Source of the DNA: JAHBVH01 sp034432375
GTDB lineage: Bacteria; Chloroflexota; Anaerolineae; Caldilineales; Caldilineaceae
DNA: 64,000 bases
NCBI GenBank assembly: GCA_034432375.1
Contig: DAOUCA010000103.1
Coordinates: forward strand, 1-64,000
Direction: 5' to 3'
Numbering within the stretch: position 1 is the first letter of the stretch; each line of letters begins with the position of its first letter. The translations under genes and the position numbers were made by a program. Of the stretch, positions 1 through 8,588 are shown in pieces. The notes under the pieces were generated by a model. The model worked only from the letters and a program-made list of their open reading frames with translations. It ran no database searches and had not been told where the DNA came from.

Positions 1-2
1 AC

Positions 3-131
3 TGCTTTTCAGCAAGGCTATACGGTCTGCGCACCTATCGAAAAGCACTCAGAAAGGCGGTGAAAGATGATGGCGAAGCCCGTGCAAAGCACGATCAGGG
101 CACACAAGATCAGACTGAATCCGACGACTGA
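3..131 (+). CDS. tnpA: IS607-type serine recombinase TnpA, C-terminal fragment
   Basis: The frame is open from the left window edge to TGA at 129-131. It reads FSARLYGLRTYRKALRKAV followed by a hydrophilic tail. The FSARLYGLR...YR..L motif is typical of the C-terminus of IS607-family serine recombinases, which catalyse insertion through a Ser nucleophile in an N-terminal resolvase domain that lies outside this window. The fragment overlaps the tnpB start at 67 by 65 bases in another frame, the usual tnpA-tnpB arrangement of IS607 elements. Seen: the motif and the overlap. Inferred: that the missing upstream part is intact. The family call rests on a short stretch, so it is moderately sure. 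Confidence 0.62.
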   Translation, partial: CFSARLYGLRTYRKALRKAVKDDGEARAKHDQGTQDQTESDD

Positions 132-1203
132 GCAGGAGCTTTACTTCCGCAAAGCAGCCGGTACGAAACGCTTTGTTTACAATTGGGCGTTGGAGCGCTG
201 GAAGTGGGCGAAGTCGCAGGGTGTCCCGACCTACGGGATGATGGCGGCAAAACAGGACTTCAACGGACTAAAGGGCGAGCAATTTCCTTGGGTATATGAA
301 GTTGCCAAAGATGTTGCCGAAGGTGCGTTTCAGGATGTAGGCGCGGCGCTCAAGAACTATTTTGACTGGAAGAGCGGGAAGCGCAAAGGCGAAAAAATTG
401 GCTTCCCCAAGTTCAAGACCAAGAAACGCAGCAAGCAATCGTTTCGATTGAACAACGATAAATTTCGAGTAGATGGTCATACAATCTATATGCCTAAGCT
501 TGGCCCCGTAAACATGGCAGAGCCGCTACGGTTCCAGGGTAAGATCATGGGTGCGGTTGTATCCAAGGTGGCGGACTGGTGGTTTGTCTCTATTCAGATT
601 GAGATACCGCAACCAGCAAAAAAGCAACGCCCAAAACAATCAGTGGGCGTGGACGTGGGCGTCAAAGCGTTGGCAACGTTATCAGACGGTAGCGAGTTTG
701 AGAACCAAAAACCGCTCCGCAGTCAGATCCGCAAGTTGCGCAAGCTGAACCGCTCACTCTCCCGACGCAAAGAAGGCAGTAACCGTTGGTGGAAGGCAAG
801 GCGCAAGCTGGAACGGTTCCACTACCGCATTGCCAACAAACGAGCCGATGCCCATCACAAGGCCAGTCACGCTATCGCTTCCACCTATGCTTTCATTGGC
901 GTAGAAGACTTGCATGTCAAGGGCATGGTCAAGAATCGGCGGCTATCTCTGGCTATCTCCGATGTTGGGTTGGGTGAGTTCATCCGGCAAATCGAGTACA
1001 AAGCCGAAGCTTTCGGCGGTACAGTCGTCAAAGTTGGTCGCTTCTTTGCCAGCAGTAAGACGTGCTCCGACTGTGGCTACGTCAATGGGAAACTCACCCT
1101 ATCTGATCGAAAATGGACCTGTGTTGGTTGTGGCGTAATCCATCAACGAGACTGGAACGCCGCTACCAACATCAAACAAGAAGCCTTACGGATAGGTTCG
1201 TAA
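67..1203 (+). CDS. tnpB: TnpB, RNA-guided endonuclease of an IS607/IS605-type element
   Basis: This 378-residue protein has the usual TnpB length. TnpB proteins are RuvC-like nucleases guided by an RNA from the element's 3' end, and they help keep the element at its donor site. All catalytic positions look present: RuvC-I Asp196 (VGVDVGVKAL), RuvC-II Glu280 (IGVEDL) and RuvC-III Asp362 (QRDWNAATN). A zinc ribbon has Cys333, Cys336, Cys352 and Cys355. The N-terminal helix-turn-helix-like region (residues 10-50) and the basic middle (105-125) fit the family. The start is supported by an AGAAAGGCGG ribosome site at 51-60; two ATGs stand in tandem. The gene overlaps the recombinase tail upstream. 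The reading frame is uninterrupted, so the nuclease may be active. Confidence 0.93.
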   Translation: MMAKPVQSTIRAHKIRLNPTTEQELYFRKAAGTKRFVYNWALERWKWAKSQGVPTYGMMAAKQDFNGLKGEQFPWVYEVAKDVAEGAFQDVGAALKNYFDWKSGKRKGEKIGFPKFKTKKRSKQSFRLNNDKFRVDGHTIYMPKLGPVNMAEPLRFQGKIMGAVVSKVADWWFVSIQIEIPQPAKKQRPKQSVGVDVGVKALATLSDGSEFENQKPLRSQIRKLRKLNRSLSRRKEGSNRWWKARRKLERFHYRIANKRADAHHKASHAIASTYAFIGVEDLHVKGMVKNRRLSLAISDVGLGEFIRQIEYKAEAFGGTVVKVGRFFASSKTCSDCGYVNGKLTLSDRKWTCVGCGVIHQRDWNAATNIKQEALRIGS

Positions 1204-1330
1204 AATCCGTCACCCGGTGCTGGCTAGGTCGGGTGTAATCCGCTCGTGGACAGCGTGTAAGACCCTATGCAGTTGGGGGCAACGCTGGTTGAAGCGAGTA
1301 TGGACAAGTAGATCACTTTTGATCACTTAG
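1190..1330 (+). ncRNA. Probable omega RNA / right end of the IS element
   Basis: TnpB guide RNAs normally span the 3' end of tnpB and the non-coding right end. Here about 130 bases follow the stop codon before the next gene. They hold a stem with arms CACCCG (1211-1216) and CGGGTG (1230-1235), then further G-rich segments ending near GTATGGACAAG (about 1300). The exact RNA and element boundary cannot be fixed from one copy. A short direct repeat GATCACTT flanks 1312-1328, just outside the likely end. Confidence 0.45.
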
Positions 1331-1342
1331 AAAGTAGCAGCA

Positions 1343-2206
1343 ATGATGGTTGAAGAGGAGACGTATCTGGCAGAGATGGAACAAATGCGGCGTGAACGAA
1401 CCGCAGCGCTGGTGGCTGACCGGAGCTGGTTAACGCTGGCTGGTCTCTACTGGCTCCAGCCAGGGGAAAATTCCTTCGGGACGGCACCGACCAATGCGCT
1501 GCTGCTGCCCGGCCAACAGGGACCGGCGCACGCTGGGACCTTTACCTTTACCAATGGCACTACGACGCTCCATGGCGAACCGGGCGTAATGCTTCAGGTC
1601 AATGGCAATGTGGTTGGGGAGAGCGTACTCCAAGATGATATGAGCGGCTCGCCCGATCTCGTCACTTTGGGCAACTTCAGCATGATCCTGATTAAGCGGG
1701 GGGAACGCTATGGGATCCGCCTCTATGATACCAACAGCCCCATCCGCCAAGCCTTCATTGGGCTAGACTGGTATCCAGTTGACCCCACCTATCGGATCGA
1801 AGCAGCGTTTATCCCTTATGAACCAGCCCGGTTGATTGCTTATGGCAATGTACTCGGTGACACGATCGAAGAGGAGTGTCCCGGCGCAGTGGAGTTTACA
1901 TGGCAGGGGGTACGCTGTCGGCTGGATGCTCTCGCGCGCGGTGATAAATTTTTCTTTAATTTTCACGATGCCACCAATGGCGCGACAACCTATGGGGCTG
2001 GCCGCTTTCTCTACACCGAAGGGGTGCAATATGCAGAAGCGGGAAAAGCAGGCACCGTCATCGTTGACTTCAATCAAACCACCAACCCCTACTGCGCCTA
2101 CACCGCCTATGCCACCTGTCCCTTGCCCCCAAGCCAAAACTGTCTGCCGGTACGCATCGAAGCGGGGGAACGAAAGTTTCCCCAATCGATTGCACCGGTG
2201 CATTGA
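1343..2206 (+). CDS. DUF1684 family protein
   Basis: A 287-residue cytosolic protein without a signal peptide or membrane segment. The N-terminal pattern R..RTAAL..DRSWLTLAGLYWLQPGENSFG and the C-terminal pattern NPYCAYTAYATCPLPPSQN..PVRIEAGER are those of DUF1684, a family of unknown biochemical role common in environmental bacteria and archaea. The TYGAGRFLY segment is also typical. Two ATGs at 1343 and 1346 are possible starts and no strong ribosome site is visible. The gene begins just after the IS right end, so its native promoter may have been separated or replaced. It converges on the copper lipoprotein, with a hairpin between them. Confidence 0.82.
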   Translation: MMVEEETYLAEMEQMRRERTAALVADRSWLTLAGLYWLQPGENSFGTAPTNALLLPGQQGPAHAGTFTFTNGTTTLHGEPGVMLQVNGNVVGESVLQDDMSGSPDLVTLGNFSMILIKRGERYGIRLYDTNSPIRQAFIGLDWYPVDPTYRIEAAFIPYEPARLIAYGNVLGDTIEEECPGAVEFTWQGVRCRLDALARGDKFFFNFHDATNGATTYGAGRFLYTEGVQYAEAGKAGTVIVDFNQTTNPYCAYTAYATCPLPPSQNCLPVRIEAGERKFPQSIAPVH

Positions 2207-2268
2207 CAGGTAAGCGGTCAGGGCAATGGCGCTTTAACCAAATCCAAGGTTATTCAGGGAAGAGCCAT

Positions 2269-2312
2269 GAATGGCAGTCAGCAGGCGCACTGAGCACGGC
2301 TGACTGCCATTC
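2269..2312. terminator. Hairpin between convergent genes
   Basis: Perfect 14-bp arms (2269-2282 and 2299-2312, GAATGGCAGTCAGC and its complement) enclose 16 bases between two convergent stop codons. There is no clear T-run, so a role as a two-way terminator is inferred from position. Confidence 0.5.
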
Positions 2313-2318
2313 CCTACA

Positions 2319-3263
2319 CTACTTACCCATATCCATAGTATCCATATTGTGATCCATATCGGCATCGATTGCCATCACTGGAACTTCGACAGTCAGTGGT
2401 GCTGCATGGGCAAAGGACAATGTTACGGTAAACGTATCTCCCTCGACCAATGGTTCATGCAGCCCAACGAGCATAACATGTTTGCCGCCTGGCTCGAACA
2501 ACAGACTTTCACCGGCAGGCAGCGCAAACCCATCGGGCCGCGCCTCCATCCGCATGACATTGTTGTCGTTGATCGTCTCATGAAATTCGGCTGCGTTGGC
2601 GACATTGCTCTCCGCCGTTAGCAATTGGTCATCGATTGCCGTACCATTGGTCAGCATAAAGTAGATCGCGCCATTGCCATCGGCGATGGGCACAGCACGT
2701 GCCATCGCGTTGCTTACCATCATGGCATTCATCTCGCCGCTAGCCATTGTCGAATGGGCCATTGTCGAGTGGTCCATTGTCGAGTGGTCCATCGTACTAT
2801 GATCCATCGAGGCTGGAACGACTACTGCTGCATCGCCCGTGATCCCCGCATCAGTCACACTGACTTCTATATCCTTGGTCACGGTGGTGCCATCCGCCTG
2901 GTCAACCGTCACGGTGAGAATCCAATCGCCGAGCATGGAAAACGTAAATGGTAGCTGATAGTGACCGTCGGTCGCGCCATCGGCCTCATCAGTCACGGGG
3001 TCGGTCAGCACGGGAGCCATACCGGCATGATTCATATTGCCCTCAACGGTCACTTTGGCGTCTGTCACCGGTTGGTCGGCTTGATCGAGCAGGTGGATAA
3101 CAAGCGTATCTGCCGCCATTCCCGCTGGTGCCACAACCATGATCTGGAGATTACCGGTGTCGGTATTTGCGCCACTGCCGCCACAAGCGCTCAACAGGAA
3201 AAGCAGAGAAGAGCCAATCAGTGACGACCACACTGTGATAAGTCGCCTGTTTGAAAAAAGCAT
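2319..3263 (-). CDS. Copper-binding lipoprotein with YtkA/FixH-like and PCu(A)C domains
   Basis: The 314-residue product has a lipoprotein signal (lipobox LLSAC, Cys27). Residues 38-137 resemble a YtkA/FixH-type beta-sandwich. Residues 152-173 are a Met/His repeat, MDHSTMDHSTMDHSTMAHST. Residues 185-298 form a PCu(A)C domain with the copper motif H228-x10-M239-x22-H262-x-M264. A second Met/His tail (MDHNMDTMDM) ends the protein. PCu(A)C proteins deliver Cu(I) to the CuA or CuB centre of cytochrome oxidase outside the membrane; copper handling is therefore inferred with good support. The start has a strong AGGAGG site. Divergent from the FixH-like gene at 3669. The double-domain layout with an internal Met/His linker is unusual. 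Confidence 0.85.
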   Translation of the reverse strand: MLFSNRRLITVWSSLIGSSLLFLLSACGGSGANTDTGNLQIMVVAPAGMAADTLVIHLLDQADQPVTDAKVTVEGNMNHAGMAPVLTDPVTDEADGATDGHYQLPFTFSMLGDWILTVTVDQADGTTVTKDIEVSVTDAGITGDAAVVVPASMDHSTMDHSTMDHSTMAHSTMASGEMNAMMVSNAMARAVPIADGNGAIYFMLTNGTAIDDQLLTAESNVANAAEFHETINDNNVMRMEARPDGFALPAGESLLFEPGGKHVMLVGLHEPLVEGDTFTVTLSFAHAAPLTVEVPVMAIDADMDHNMDTMDMGK

Positions 3264-3668
3264 TGCAAAAACCTCCTAGGATTAACTGCCAACTCACGCA
3301 AGCGGCTTCCTCGCATCTCTCAATGCCAGTTCGCGAATGACATGAGTTCACTCTGGTTACTATAGATTCGTGGCTGTAGCGCGTCTATAACAGCCATCTA
3401 AAGATGGCATAGCCACTACAAAGCAAACGTTCAATTCTACGCCGAATGCTCACTCGCTAGGGAAAGATCATTAAACCACGCTGTCGGGTACGCTCAACGC
3501 CGATCATAGGGGTATTGTAAAGCGCGCGTAGATGGATGGCAAAGATTAACCTTCTAAAGCTATTGCAACCACTGCGCAAGTAGCCTCTTTTGTTTTTAGA
3601 GGCTCCCATAAGTTCTGCTATACTGAACTGATGCTTCGACCATGTATTTCGTAAGAGAGAAGAACTTG
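3264..3668. other. Divergent intergenic region with small palindromes
   Basis: About 405 bases separate the copper lipoprotein from the FixH-like gene. It holds a nested palindrome around CCATCTAAAGATGG (3393-3406) inside longer imperfect arms, a 7-bp stem AGCCTCT/AGAGGCT (3582-3604), and a TATACT box at 3619-3624 that could be the -10 of the rightward gene. No convincing -35 or regulator site was recognised. Confidence 0.4.
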
Positions 3669-4451
3669 ATGAGCAGACGGTTTGATGTCGGACGACCAAT
3701 CACCCGCTTCGTAAGCGCACTGGGATTGGTTCTACTACTGCTATTTGCCCACCCATTGACCAGCTACGGCCACGGTGGCGTCGTGATTGATTCCGGATTT
3801 ACCGACGATTTTGAGTGGCTCGTCTCGATCAACCCCTATCCCACACTCATGGGTGAGGCCACCATGACCTTGTTGGTCTATCAGATTACCACCTATGAAC
3901 CAGTCAATGATCTCACGGTACAGCTCAATCTCGCCGCACCCGATACCCCACGTCCCTGTTGCCAACCAGAGACGCTGACCGGTCCGATTGACTTAACCGT
4001 CGATCCCCAACTCTACCCCGGTGACTACTCGAATGTTGTTACCTTTGACCAGCCAGGGGAATGGGCTCTACAATTCGTTGCCACCGTGCCAGAAACAGCC
4101 AGCACAAAATCATTCGAGGTTGTGGTCCCATTGGTGGTAAATGCAACGATGGGTGGCTCGCAACCGATCGCCATCACAGCCGTGGGCACGCCCGATGTTG
4201 ATGCAACCGCGACTGCCTTTGCCCAAAATGTAGCAGAGGCGCGCCAACAAAACAGCCCACTCGCAGCCGCCATCTCCCCCCTTGCCGCGCCCATATCACC
4301 CCCAACTGAAACGGCCCGACCATCCGTCGCCGTGGCGCGCCGTAGCTGGTGGCTGTGGGGTGGATTGGGGCTGCTTCCTATTCTGCTCATTGGTTGGTTG
4401 ATTTTGCGTACTCCACAACAGGAAGAGGAAGACGCCGAAGAGTCAGGATGA
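3669..4451 (+). CDS. Secreted, C-terminally anchored FixH/YtkA-like protein
   Basis: The reading frame is open from 3642, but ATG 3669 (MSRRFDVGRP) is preferred because AGAGAGAAG lies 8-10 bases upstream; this gives 260 residues. An N-terminal signal sequence (about residues 12-34, ending SYG) is followed by HGG, a beta-rich domain of about 140 residues with a CC pair (PRPCCQPE), an Ala/Pro/Thr linker and a C-terminal membrane helix (WWLWGGLGLLPILLIGWLIL) with an acidic cytoplasmic tail. The domain resembles YtkA/FixH-type folds found beside copper and oxidase genes. With the PCu(A)C lipoprotein and the polyferredoxin downstream it probably forms an extracytoplasmic metal or redox assembly module. 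Function is inferred from context. Confidence 0.6.
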   Translation: MSRRFDVGRPITRFVSALGLVLLLLFAHPLTSYGHGGVVIDSGFTDDFEWLVSINPYPTLMGEATMTLLVYQITTYEPVNDLTVQLNLAAPDTPRPCCQPETLTGPIDLTVDPQLYPGDYSNVVTFDQPGEWALQFVATVPETASTKSFEVVVPLVVNATMGGSQPIAITAVGTPDVDATATAFAQNVAEARQQNSPLAAAISPLAAPISPPTETARPSVAVARRSWWLWGGLGLLPILLIGWLILRTPQQEEEDAEESG

Positions 4452-4559
4452 GAAGCAAAAAAGAAGTTCTCTCTGTTCTCTCTGTTCTCTGTGGCTAAAC
4501 CGTCAGTCAAGGGTAGCACCGCGTAGCCGTTTCTGCCGAGGGAAAGATACACAAGCACT

Positions 4560-5996
4560 ATGATCCACTCATTTCAACAGCGCCGAGTGCGGCTAGATCT
4601 TCTGCATCTGCCGATCATTGGCCCCCTATTGCGCTGGAAACATAACCGCACCGTTGCGCAATTTGTGCTCTTTGCGCTGGCGGCGGCGATTATTGTCGAT
4701 GGGCTGCTGGGCAGTCCTCTGGCCGCCAAAAATGTAGCCACCGTCGCCGCCTGGGTTCATTATCGCGGGTTGGTGGTCTTGGCCCTGCTGCTGGCCGGCA
4801 ATCTCTTCTGCGCAGCGTGCCCCTTTGTCTTGCCACGCAAAGTGGCAAAGTGGTTGGGACGTCCCACCCGCCGTTGGCCGCAGGCATTGCGCAACAAGTG
4901 GCTGGCGCTGGTGGGGCTGCTCTTGATTATCTATAGCTATGAGCTCTTTGATCTCTGGGCCAGCCCCTGGTGGACGGCATGGCTAACGGTCGCTTATTTT
5001 GCCGTTGCCTTTGTGTTGGAAGCATTCTTTACGCGCAACAGTTTTTGTATGTACGTCTGCCCTTTGGGCACCTTTAATTTCCTCTACAGCACAATTAGCC
5101 CGCTCCAAATTACGTCGCGCAACACCGATGTCTGTCGCGATTGCGAAGGACATGAATGTATCAACGGCAGCAGCACCCAACAGGGCTGCCAACTCGAACT
5201 CTTTGTGCCGACGATTCAGAGCAATATGAATTGTACCTTCTGCCTCGACTGCGCCAAGGCCTGCCCCTATGACAACGTAGCCCTAGCGGCACGCATTCCC
5301 GGCAATGAACTCTTTCAGCAGACCTGGCGCAATCGTCTCGATCTGGCATGGTTGGCGATCCTCAGCGCCTTTGTCGCCTTGGGCAACGCCTTTGGTATGA
5401 CACCGCCAGTCTATATCTTAGAAAAACAGTTGGCCGATCTTCTCCATACACAGAGTGAAGCACTCGTTCTCGGCCTCATCTATCTGGTCGGCGCGGTGGC
5501 GGGACCCCTCCTGTTGGTCTATCTCGTCGCCTGGCTTAGCCGAACCGTGAGTATCGGCGCAAAGCGGCAATCCTTGACGCTGCACCGCCTGGTGATGCGC
5601 TATGCCTATAGCTTTGTCCCGCTGGGCTTTGCGATCTGGACAGCACACTACCTCTATCACCTCCTCACCGGTGCGTTGACAATTGTTCCGGCCTTTCAGA
5701 CCTTCTTTCAGCGCACCTTGCATTGGCCGATCCTGGGCGAACCGAATTGGCAACTGGCAACGCAGTTTATTCCAGCCGTCAGTGCAATCCAAGTGCTGCA
5801 AAGCATCATTACCTATGGCGGGCTCGTGGCTGCGCTGGCGCTTACACTCCAAGCCGCCAGCCGAAACCAACGCGACCGTCGCCGTGTCTTGCTCGAAGCG
5901 TTGCCCTGGTTACTTTTGCTGGTTGCATTGGCCGTTGCCAGTGGAAGCACCTTTTTGTTGCCTATGGAGATGCGCGGGAGCGCGATTGGCGGCTAA
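4560..5996 (+). CDS. NapH/NosR-type membrane polyferredoxin
   Basis: A 478-residue membrane protein with about eight hydrophobic segments and a cysteine-rich middle. Cysteines occur as FCAACP (84, 87), FCMYVCP (163, 167), CRDC...C (192, 195, 200), Cys210 and a ferredoxin motif CTFCLDCAKACP (225-235). This is the pattern of the 4Fe-4S membrane proteins NapH, NosR C-domain and CcoG relatives, which move electrons from quinol to periplasmic enzymes or maturation factors. The paired CxxxCP motifs at membrane borders are a hallmark of the group. It lies 108 bases after the FixH-like gene on the same strand, supporting joint action with the copper proteins. No nosZ, nap or cytochrome oxidase gene lies in the window, so the partner is unknown. 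Confidence 0.78.
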   Translation: MIHSFQQRRVRLDLLHLPIIGPLLRWKHNRTVAQFVLFALAAAIIVDGLLGSPLAAKNVATVAAWVHYRGLVVLALLLAGNLFCAACPFVLPRKVAKWLGRPTRRWPQALRNKWLALVGLLLIIYSYELFDLWASPWWTAWLTVAYFAVAFVLEAFFTRNSFCMYVCPLGTFNFLYSTISPLQITSRNTDVCRDCEGHECINGSSTQQGCQLELFVPTIQSNMNCTFCLDCAKACPYDNVALAARIPGNELFQQTWRNRLDLAWLAILSAFVALGNAFGMTPPVYILEKQLADLLHTQSEALVLGLIYLVGAVAGPLLLVYLVAWLSRTVSIGAKRQSLTLHRLVMRYAYSFVPLGFAIWTAHYLYHLLTGALTIVPAFQTFFQRTLHWPILGEPNWQLATQFIPAVSAIQVLQSIITYGGLVAALALTLQAASRNQRDRRRVLLEALPWLLLLVALAVASGSTFLLPMEMRGSAIGG

Positions 5997-6074
5997 TGTT
6001 TGCCAGAGTGGCGATCACTAGTTTCGCCTAATCGGCAGGGCGTGGTATGATCCTAGTTCCCGCATCCTAGTCTG

Positions 6075-6119
6075 TATCGTCATCTCTATCGTCATCTCTA
6101 TCGTCATCTCTATCGTCAT
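6075..6119. repeat. 12-bp tandem repeat, 3.75 copies
   Basis: The unit TATCGTCATCTC occurs three times in full plus nine bases, without mismatch. It lies directly upstream of the Clp-N/M50 gene, close to where its promoter or leader should be. Confidence 0.9.
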
Positions 6120-6137
6120 ACTGGTAAGGATCGTCTT

Positions 6138-7367
6138 ATGACCAATTCCCCCATTTTTATGTTGACGCGCGATGGACAAGCTGCCTTGGATCGAGCAGCC
6201 ACCATTGCCCAAAGTCGTCAGCAGAGTACCGTCGAGCCCCTTGACCTGCTGGCCGCCCTGTTGACCGGCAACGAAACACTTGCCCAAAAGACATTAGGGT
6301 CGCTCGACATCAATCGCGCTGCCTTGGAGCAGGCTGCCAATGTGCCGGCGACTTTGCCCCGCGCAACCAAAACAGTGCCGCCGCTCTCCCCGGCTAGCAG
6401 CGCCATTGTGGGCTATGCACACAAAGAATCGCAACACCTCGGTCACAGCGCTGTCGATGCGGTTCACCTCCTGATGGGCATGCTCTATGACAGTAGCTCA
6501 CCCCTCTATGCCCTATTAACCGACGCTGGGGTGACCCTCTACGAGTTGCGCCAGGCATTGGTGCGTACGACCGTGCGTATGCCAAAACCGAGCGAAACGG
6601 CTTCGACGGCACCCATTCGACCGAGCCCAATTTTTTTTATCCCTCTACTGCTGATGATTGGAGCAGGCTATGCGCTCTTTACCAATCCGCAGGAAGCGTG
6701 GGTGAAGCCGCTCACCTTTGCCTTTGCAATTGGCGGCTGGATCACCGCACTCTCGATTCACGAATTTGGCCACGCTATTGTCGCCTATTTTGGTGGAGAT
6801 ACATCTGTGCGCGACCAAGGCTACCTGACGCTCAACCCCCTGAAATATACCCATCCCTTTTACAGTCTCGTCATTCCCCTCATCTTTATGGTCAGTGGCG
6901 GCATTGGGCTACCTGGCGGTGCCGTCTATATCAACCGCTTTGCCTTGCGCAACGCCTGGTGGGATCGCTTTACCTCGGCCGGTGGCCCCCTTGGCACGCT
7001 GATCTTTATCGGGCTTACCACTTGGCCCTTTGCGCTGGATTGGCAACAGTGGGTTACCCAGGAAAATTTCTTCTTCTGGCCAGCATTGGCCTTCATGGGC
7101 TTTTTGCAGGTAACGGCCTTGATCTTTAACTTGATCCCCTTGCCGCCGCTTGATGGCTGGGGGATTATTTCACCTTCCTTTAGCTGGGAGACGCGGGTTC
7201 GTATCAGCCAGTATGGCAGCTTTTCGCTCTTGATTCTCTTTGTGTTGCTCAACAGCGGTTCCTCCTTTACCAATCAATTTTGGGAATTTGTCTTCAATGC
7301 GGCCACCTGGTTTAACCTGCCGCCGAGTATGATTGCCCAAGGATTTCAACAATTCTCCTTGTGGTAA
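6138..7367 (+). CDS. Clp N-domain fused to a site-2-type M50 metalloprotease
   Basis: A 409-residue fusion. Residues 8-145 contain two Clp-N-type helical repeats (each with LDLLAALL / AVDAVHLLMGML patterns), the module that ClpA/B/C use to bind substrates or adaptors. Residues 163-400 form a multi-pass M50 protease domain with zinc motif HEFGH (208-212) and NLIPLPPLDGW (331-341), the NxxPxPxLDG motif supplying the third ligand. S2P relatives cut membrane-embedded substrates such as anti-sigma factors. The Clp-N domain would face the cytosol and may recruit unfolded or tagged substrates; this is inference. TAAGGA (6124-6129) supports the start. The stop overlaps the GTG of the next frame, but the ABC gene probably starts at 7385. 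Confidence 0.88.
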   Translation: MTNSPIFMLTRDGQAALDRAATIAQSRQQSTVEPLDLLAALLTGNETLAQKTLGSLDINRAALEQAANVPATLPRATKTVPPLSPASSAIVGYAHKESQHLGHSAVDAVHLLMGMLYDSSSPLYALLTDAGVTLYELRQALVRTTVRMPKPSETASTAPIRPSPIFFIPLLLMIGAGYALFTNPQEAWVKPLTFAFAIGGWITALSIHEFGHAIVAYFGGDTSVRDQGYLTLNPLKYTHPFYSLVIPLIFMVSGGIGLPGGAVYINRFALRNAWWDRFTSAGGPLGTLIFIGLTTWPFALDWQQWVTQENFFFWPALAFMGFLQVTALIFNLIPLPPLDGWGIISPSFSWETRVRISQYGSFSLLILFVLLNSGSSFTNQFWEFVFNAATWFNLPPSMIAQGFQQFSLW

Positions 7368-7384
7368 AGAGTCAATACATCCCT

Positions 7385-8566
7385 ATGGCAACCATCCGCC
7401 TGATCAATCTTACCAAATCCTTTGGCCAGCCACTACGCTCCTTACCACGCGAGCGTGAACAGTTACCGGGCGAAGAAGTCGCTCTGCCAGGGACTGGGAC
7501 AATATATGCCTTAGATCACGTCAATCTCACCATTCCTCATGGGGAGACGATGGTCATCGTCGGCCCTTCCGGCTGTGGCAAGAGCACGCTCTTACGCGCC
7601 GTCGCCGGCCTCGAACGCGAATACCAGGGACAGATCCTCTACGATGATCGCCCCATGGAAGAGGTGCCGCCAGGGGAGCGACAGATCGGCATGGTCTTTC
7701 AAAATTACGCGCTCTATCCCCACTTTGAGGGGCATGGCAACCTCTCTTTCTTCTTTCGTCTGCGCAAGACAACCGACGCCGAAACCGAAGAAAGGATCCG
7801 CATTACCGCGGAGATTATGGGCTTTGGCTTTCGGCAGTTGTTGGCGCGCAAACCGGGCACTCTCTCCGGTGGGCAACAACAGCGGCTGGCGATTGGCCGC
7901 GCGATTGTGCGCGATCCACAACTGTTTCTGATGGATGAGCCGCTCTCCAATCTCGATGCCAAGCTACGCACCCAGACGCGCATCGAAATCAAGCGCCTGT
8001 TGCAGCGCTTTGGGATTACGGCGCTCTATGTCACCCACGATCAAGTCGAAGCGATGGCGCTGAGCGACCAGGTGGCTGTCATGCGCGCTGGCCGGATCGA
8101 GCAAGTGGGGCGCTTTCAAGCGCTCATGCAGCGCCCAAACAATCTTTTTGTGGCCGGTTTTTTGGGATCACCGCCCATGAATCTCTTTGCCGGTGGGTCG
8201 TTGCGAGAAGGTCAGCTAATGCTTGGGAATACCGCACTGCCCCTCTCCCCGGCGTTACAGGCCTTGTGTAAGGTTGATCAGTCGATCACGGTGGGGATCC
8301 GCCCCGAGGCTGTACGGGTCGTGGAAGCGCACAGTGAACCAGCAGAAAGTATCATTCTTTATGGCACTGCTGAGGTGGTAGAGCCAGATTTTGGTCGCCA
8401 GACGCAGTGGGTACACGTACAGAGTGAGGCTGGTTCTTTTGTTGCCACGGCAGATATCAATCTGCCTCTCTTTGCCGGCCACCCCGTGGCGGCGCGGCTC
8501 GATCTGGCGCAGATCCAGCTCTTTGATACCCAAAGCGAAGAGCGCTTGGGGCAAACTAATCGATAA
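7385..8566 (+). CDS. MalK/UgpC-type sugar ABC transporter ATPase
   Basis: The frame is open from GTG 7361 but ATG 7385 (MATIRLINLTKSFG) matches the family start, giving 393 residues. Walker A GPSGCGKST, Q-loop (VFQNYALYPH), signature LSGGQQQR, Walker B LFLMDEPLSNLDAKLR and the switch His (YVTHDQVEAM) are all present, followed by a C-terminal TOBE/OB region that reaches IGIRPEAV-like sequence. This is the CUT1 importer ATPase type for oligosaccharides or glycerol phosphate. About 20 extra residues (PREREQLPGEEVALPG region) sit between strand 1 and Walker A. No permease or binding-protein gene is adjacent, so it may be a shared energy module for several sugar importers. Confidence 0.9.
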   Translation: MATIRLINLTKSFGQPLRSLPREREQLPGEEVALPGTGTIYALDHVNLTIPHGETMVIVGPSGCGKSTLLRAVAGLEREYQGQILYDDRPMEEVPPGERQIGMVFQNYALYPHFEGHGNLSFFFRLRKTTDAETEERIRITAEIMGFGFRQLLARKPGTLSGGQQQRLAIGRAIVRDPQLFLMDEPLSNLDAKLRTQTRIEIKRLLQRFGITALYVTHDQVEAMALSDQVAVMRAGRIEQVGRFQALMQRPNNLFVAGFLGSPPMNLFAGGSLREGQLMLGNTALPLSPALQALCKVDQSITVGIRPEAVRVVEAHSEPAESIILYGTAEVVEPDFGRQTQWVHVQSEAGSFVATADINLPLFAGHPVAARLDLAQIQLFDTQSEERLGQTNR

Positions 8567-8588
8567 GCACCAATCAAAGGAGCACCAA

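Noticed and set aside
8391..8588. Aldo/keto reductase extended upstream by 66 codons
   Set aside because: The extension runs inside the ABC ATPase gene; ATG 8589 has its own ribosome site and matches the family start.
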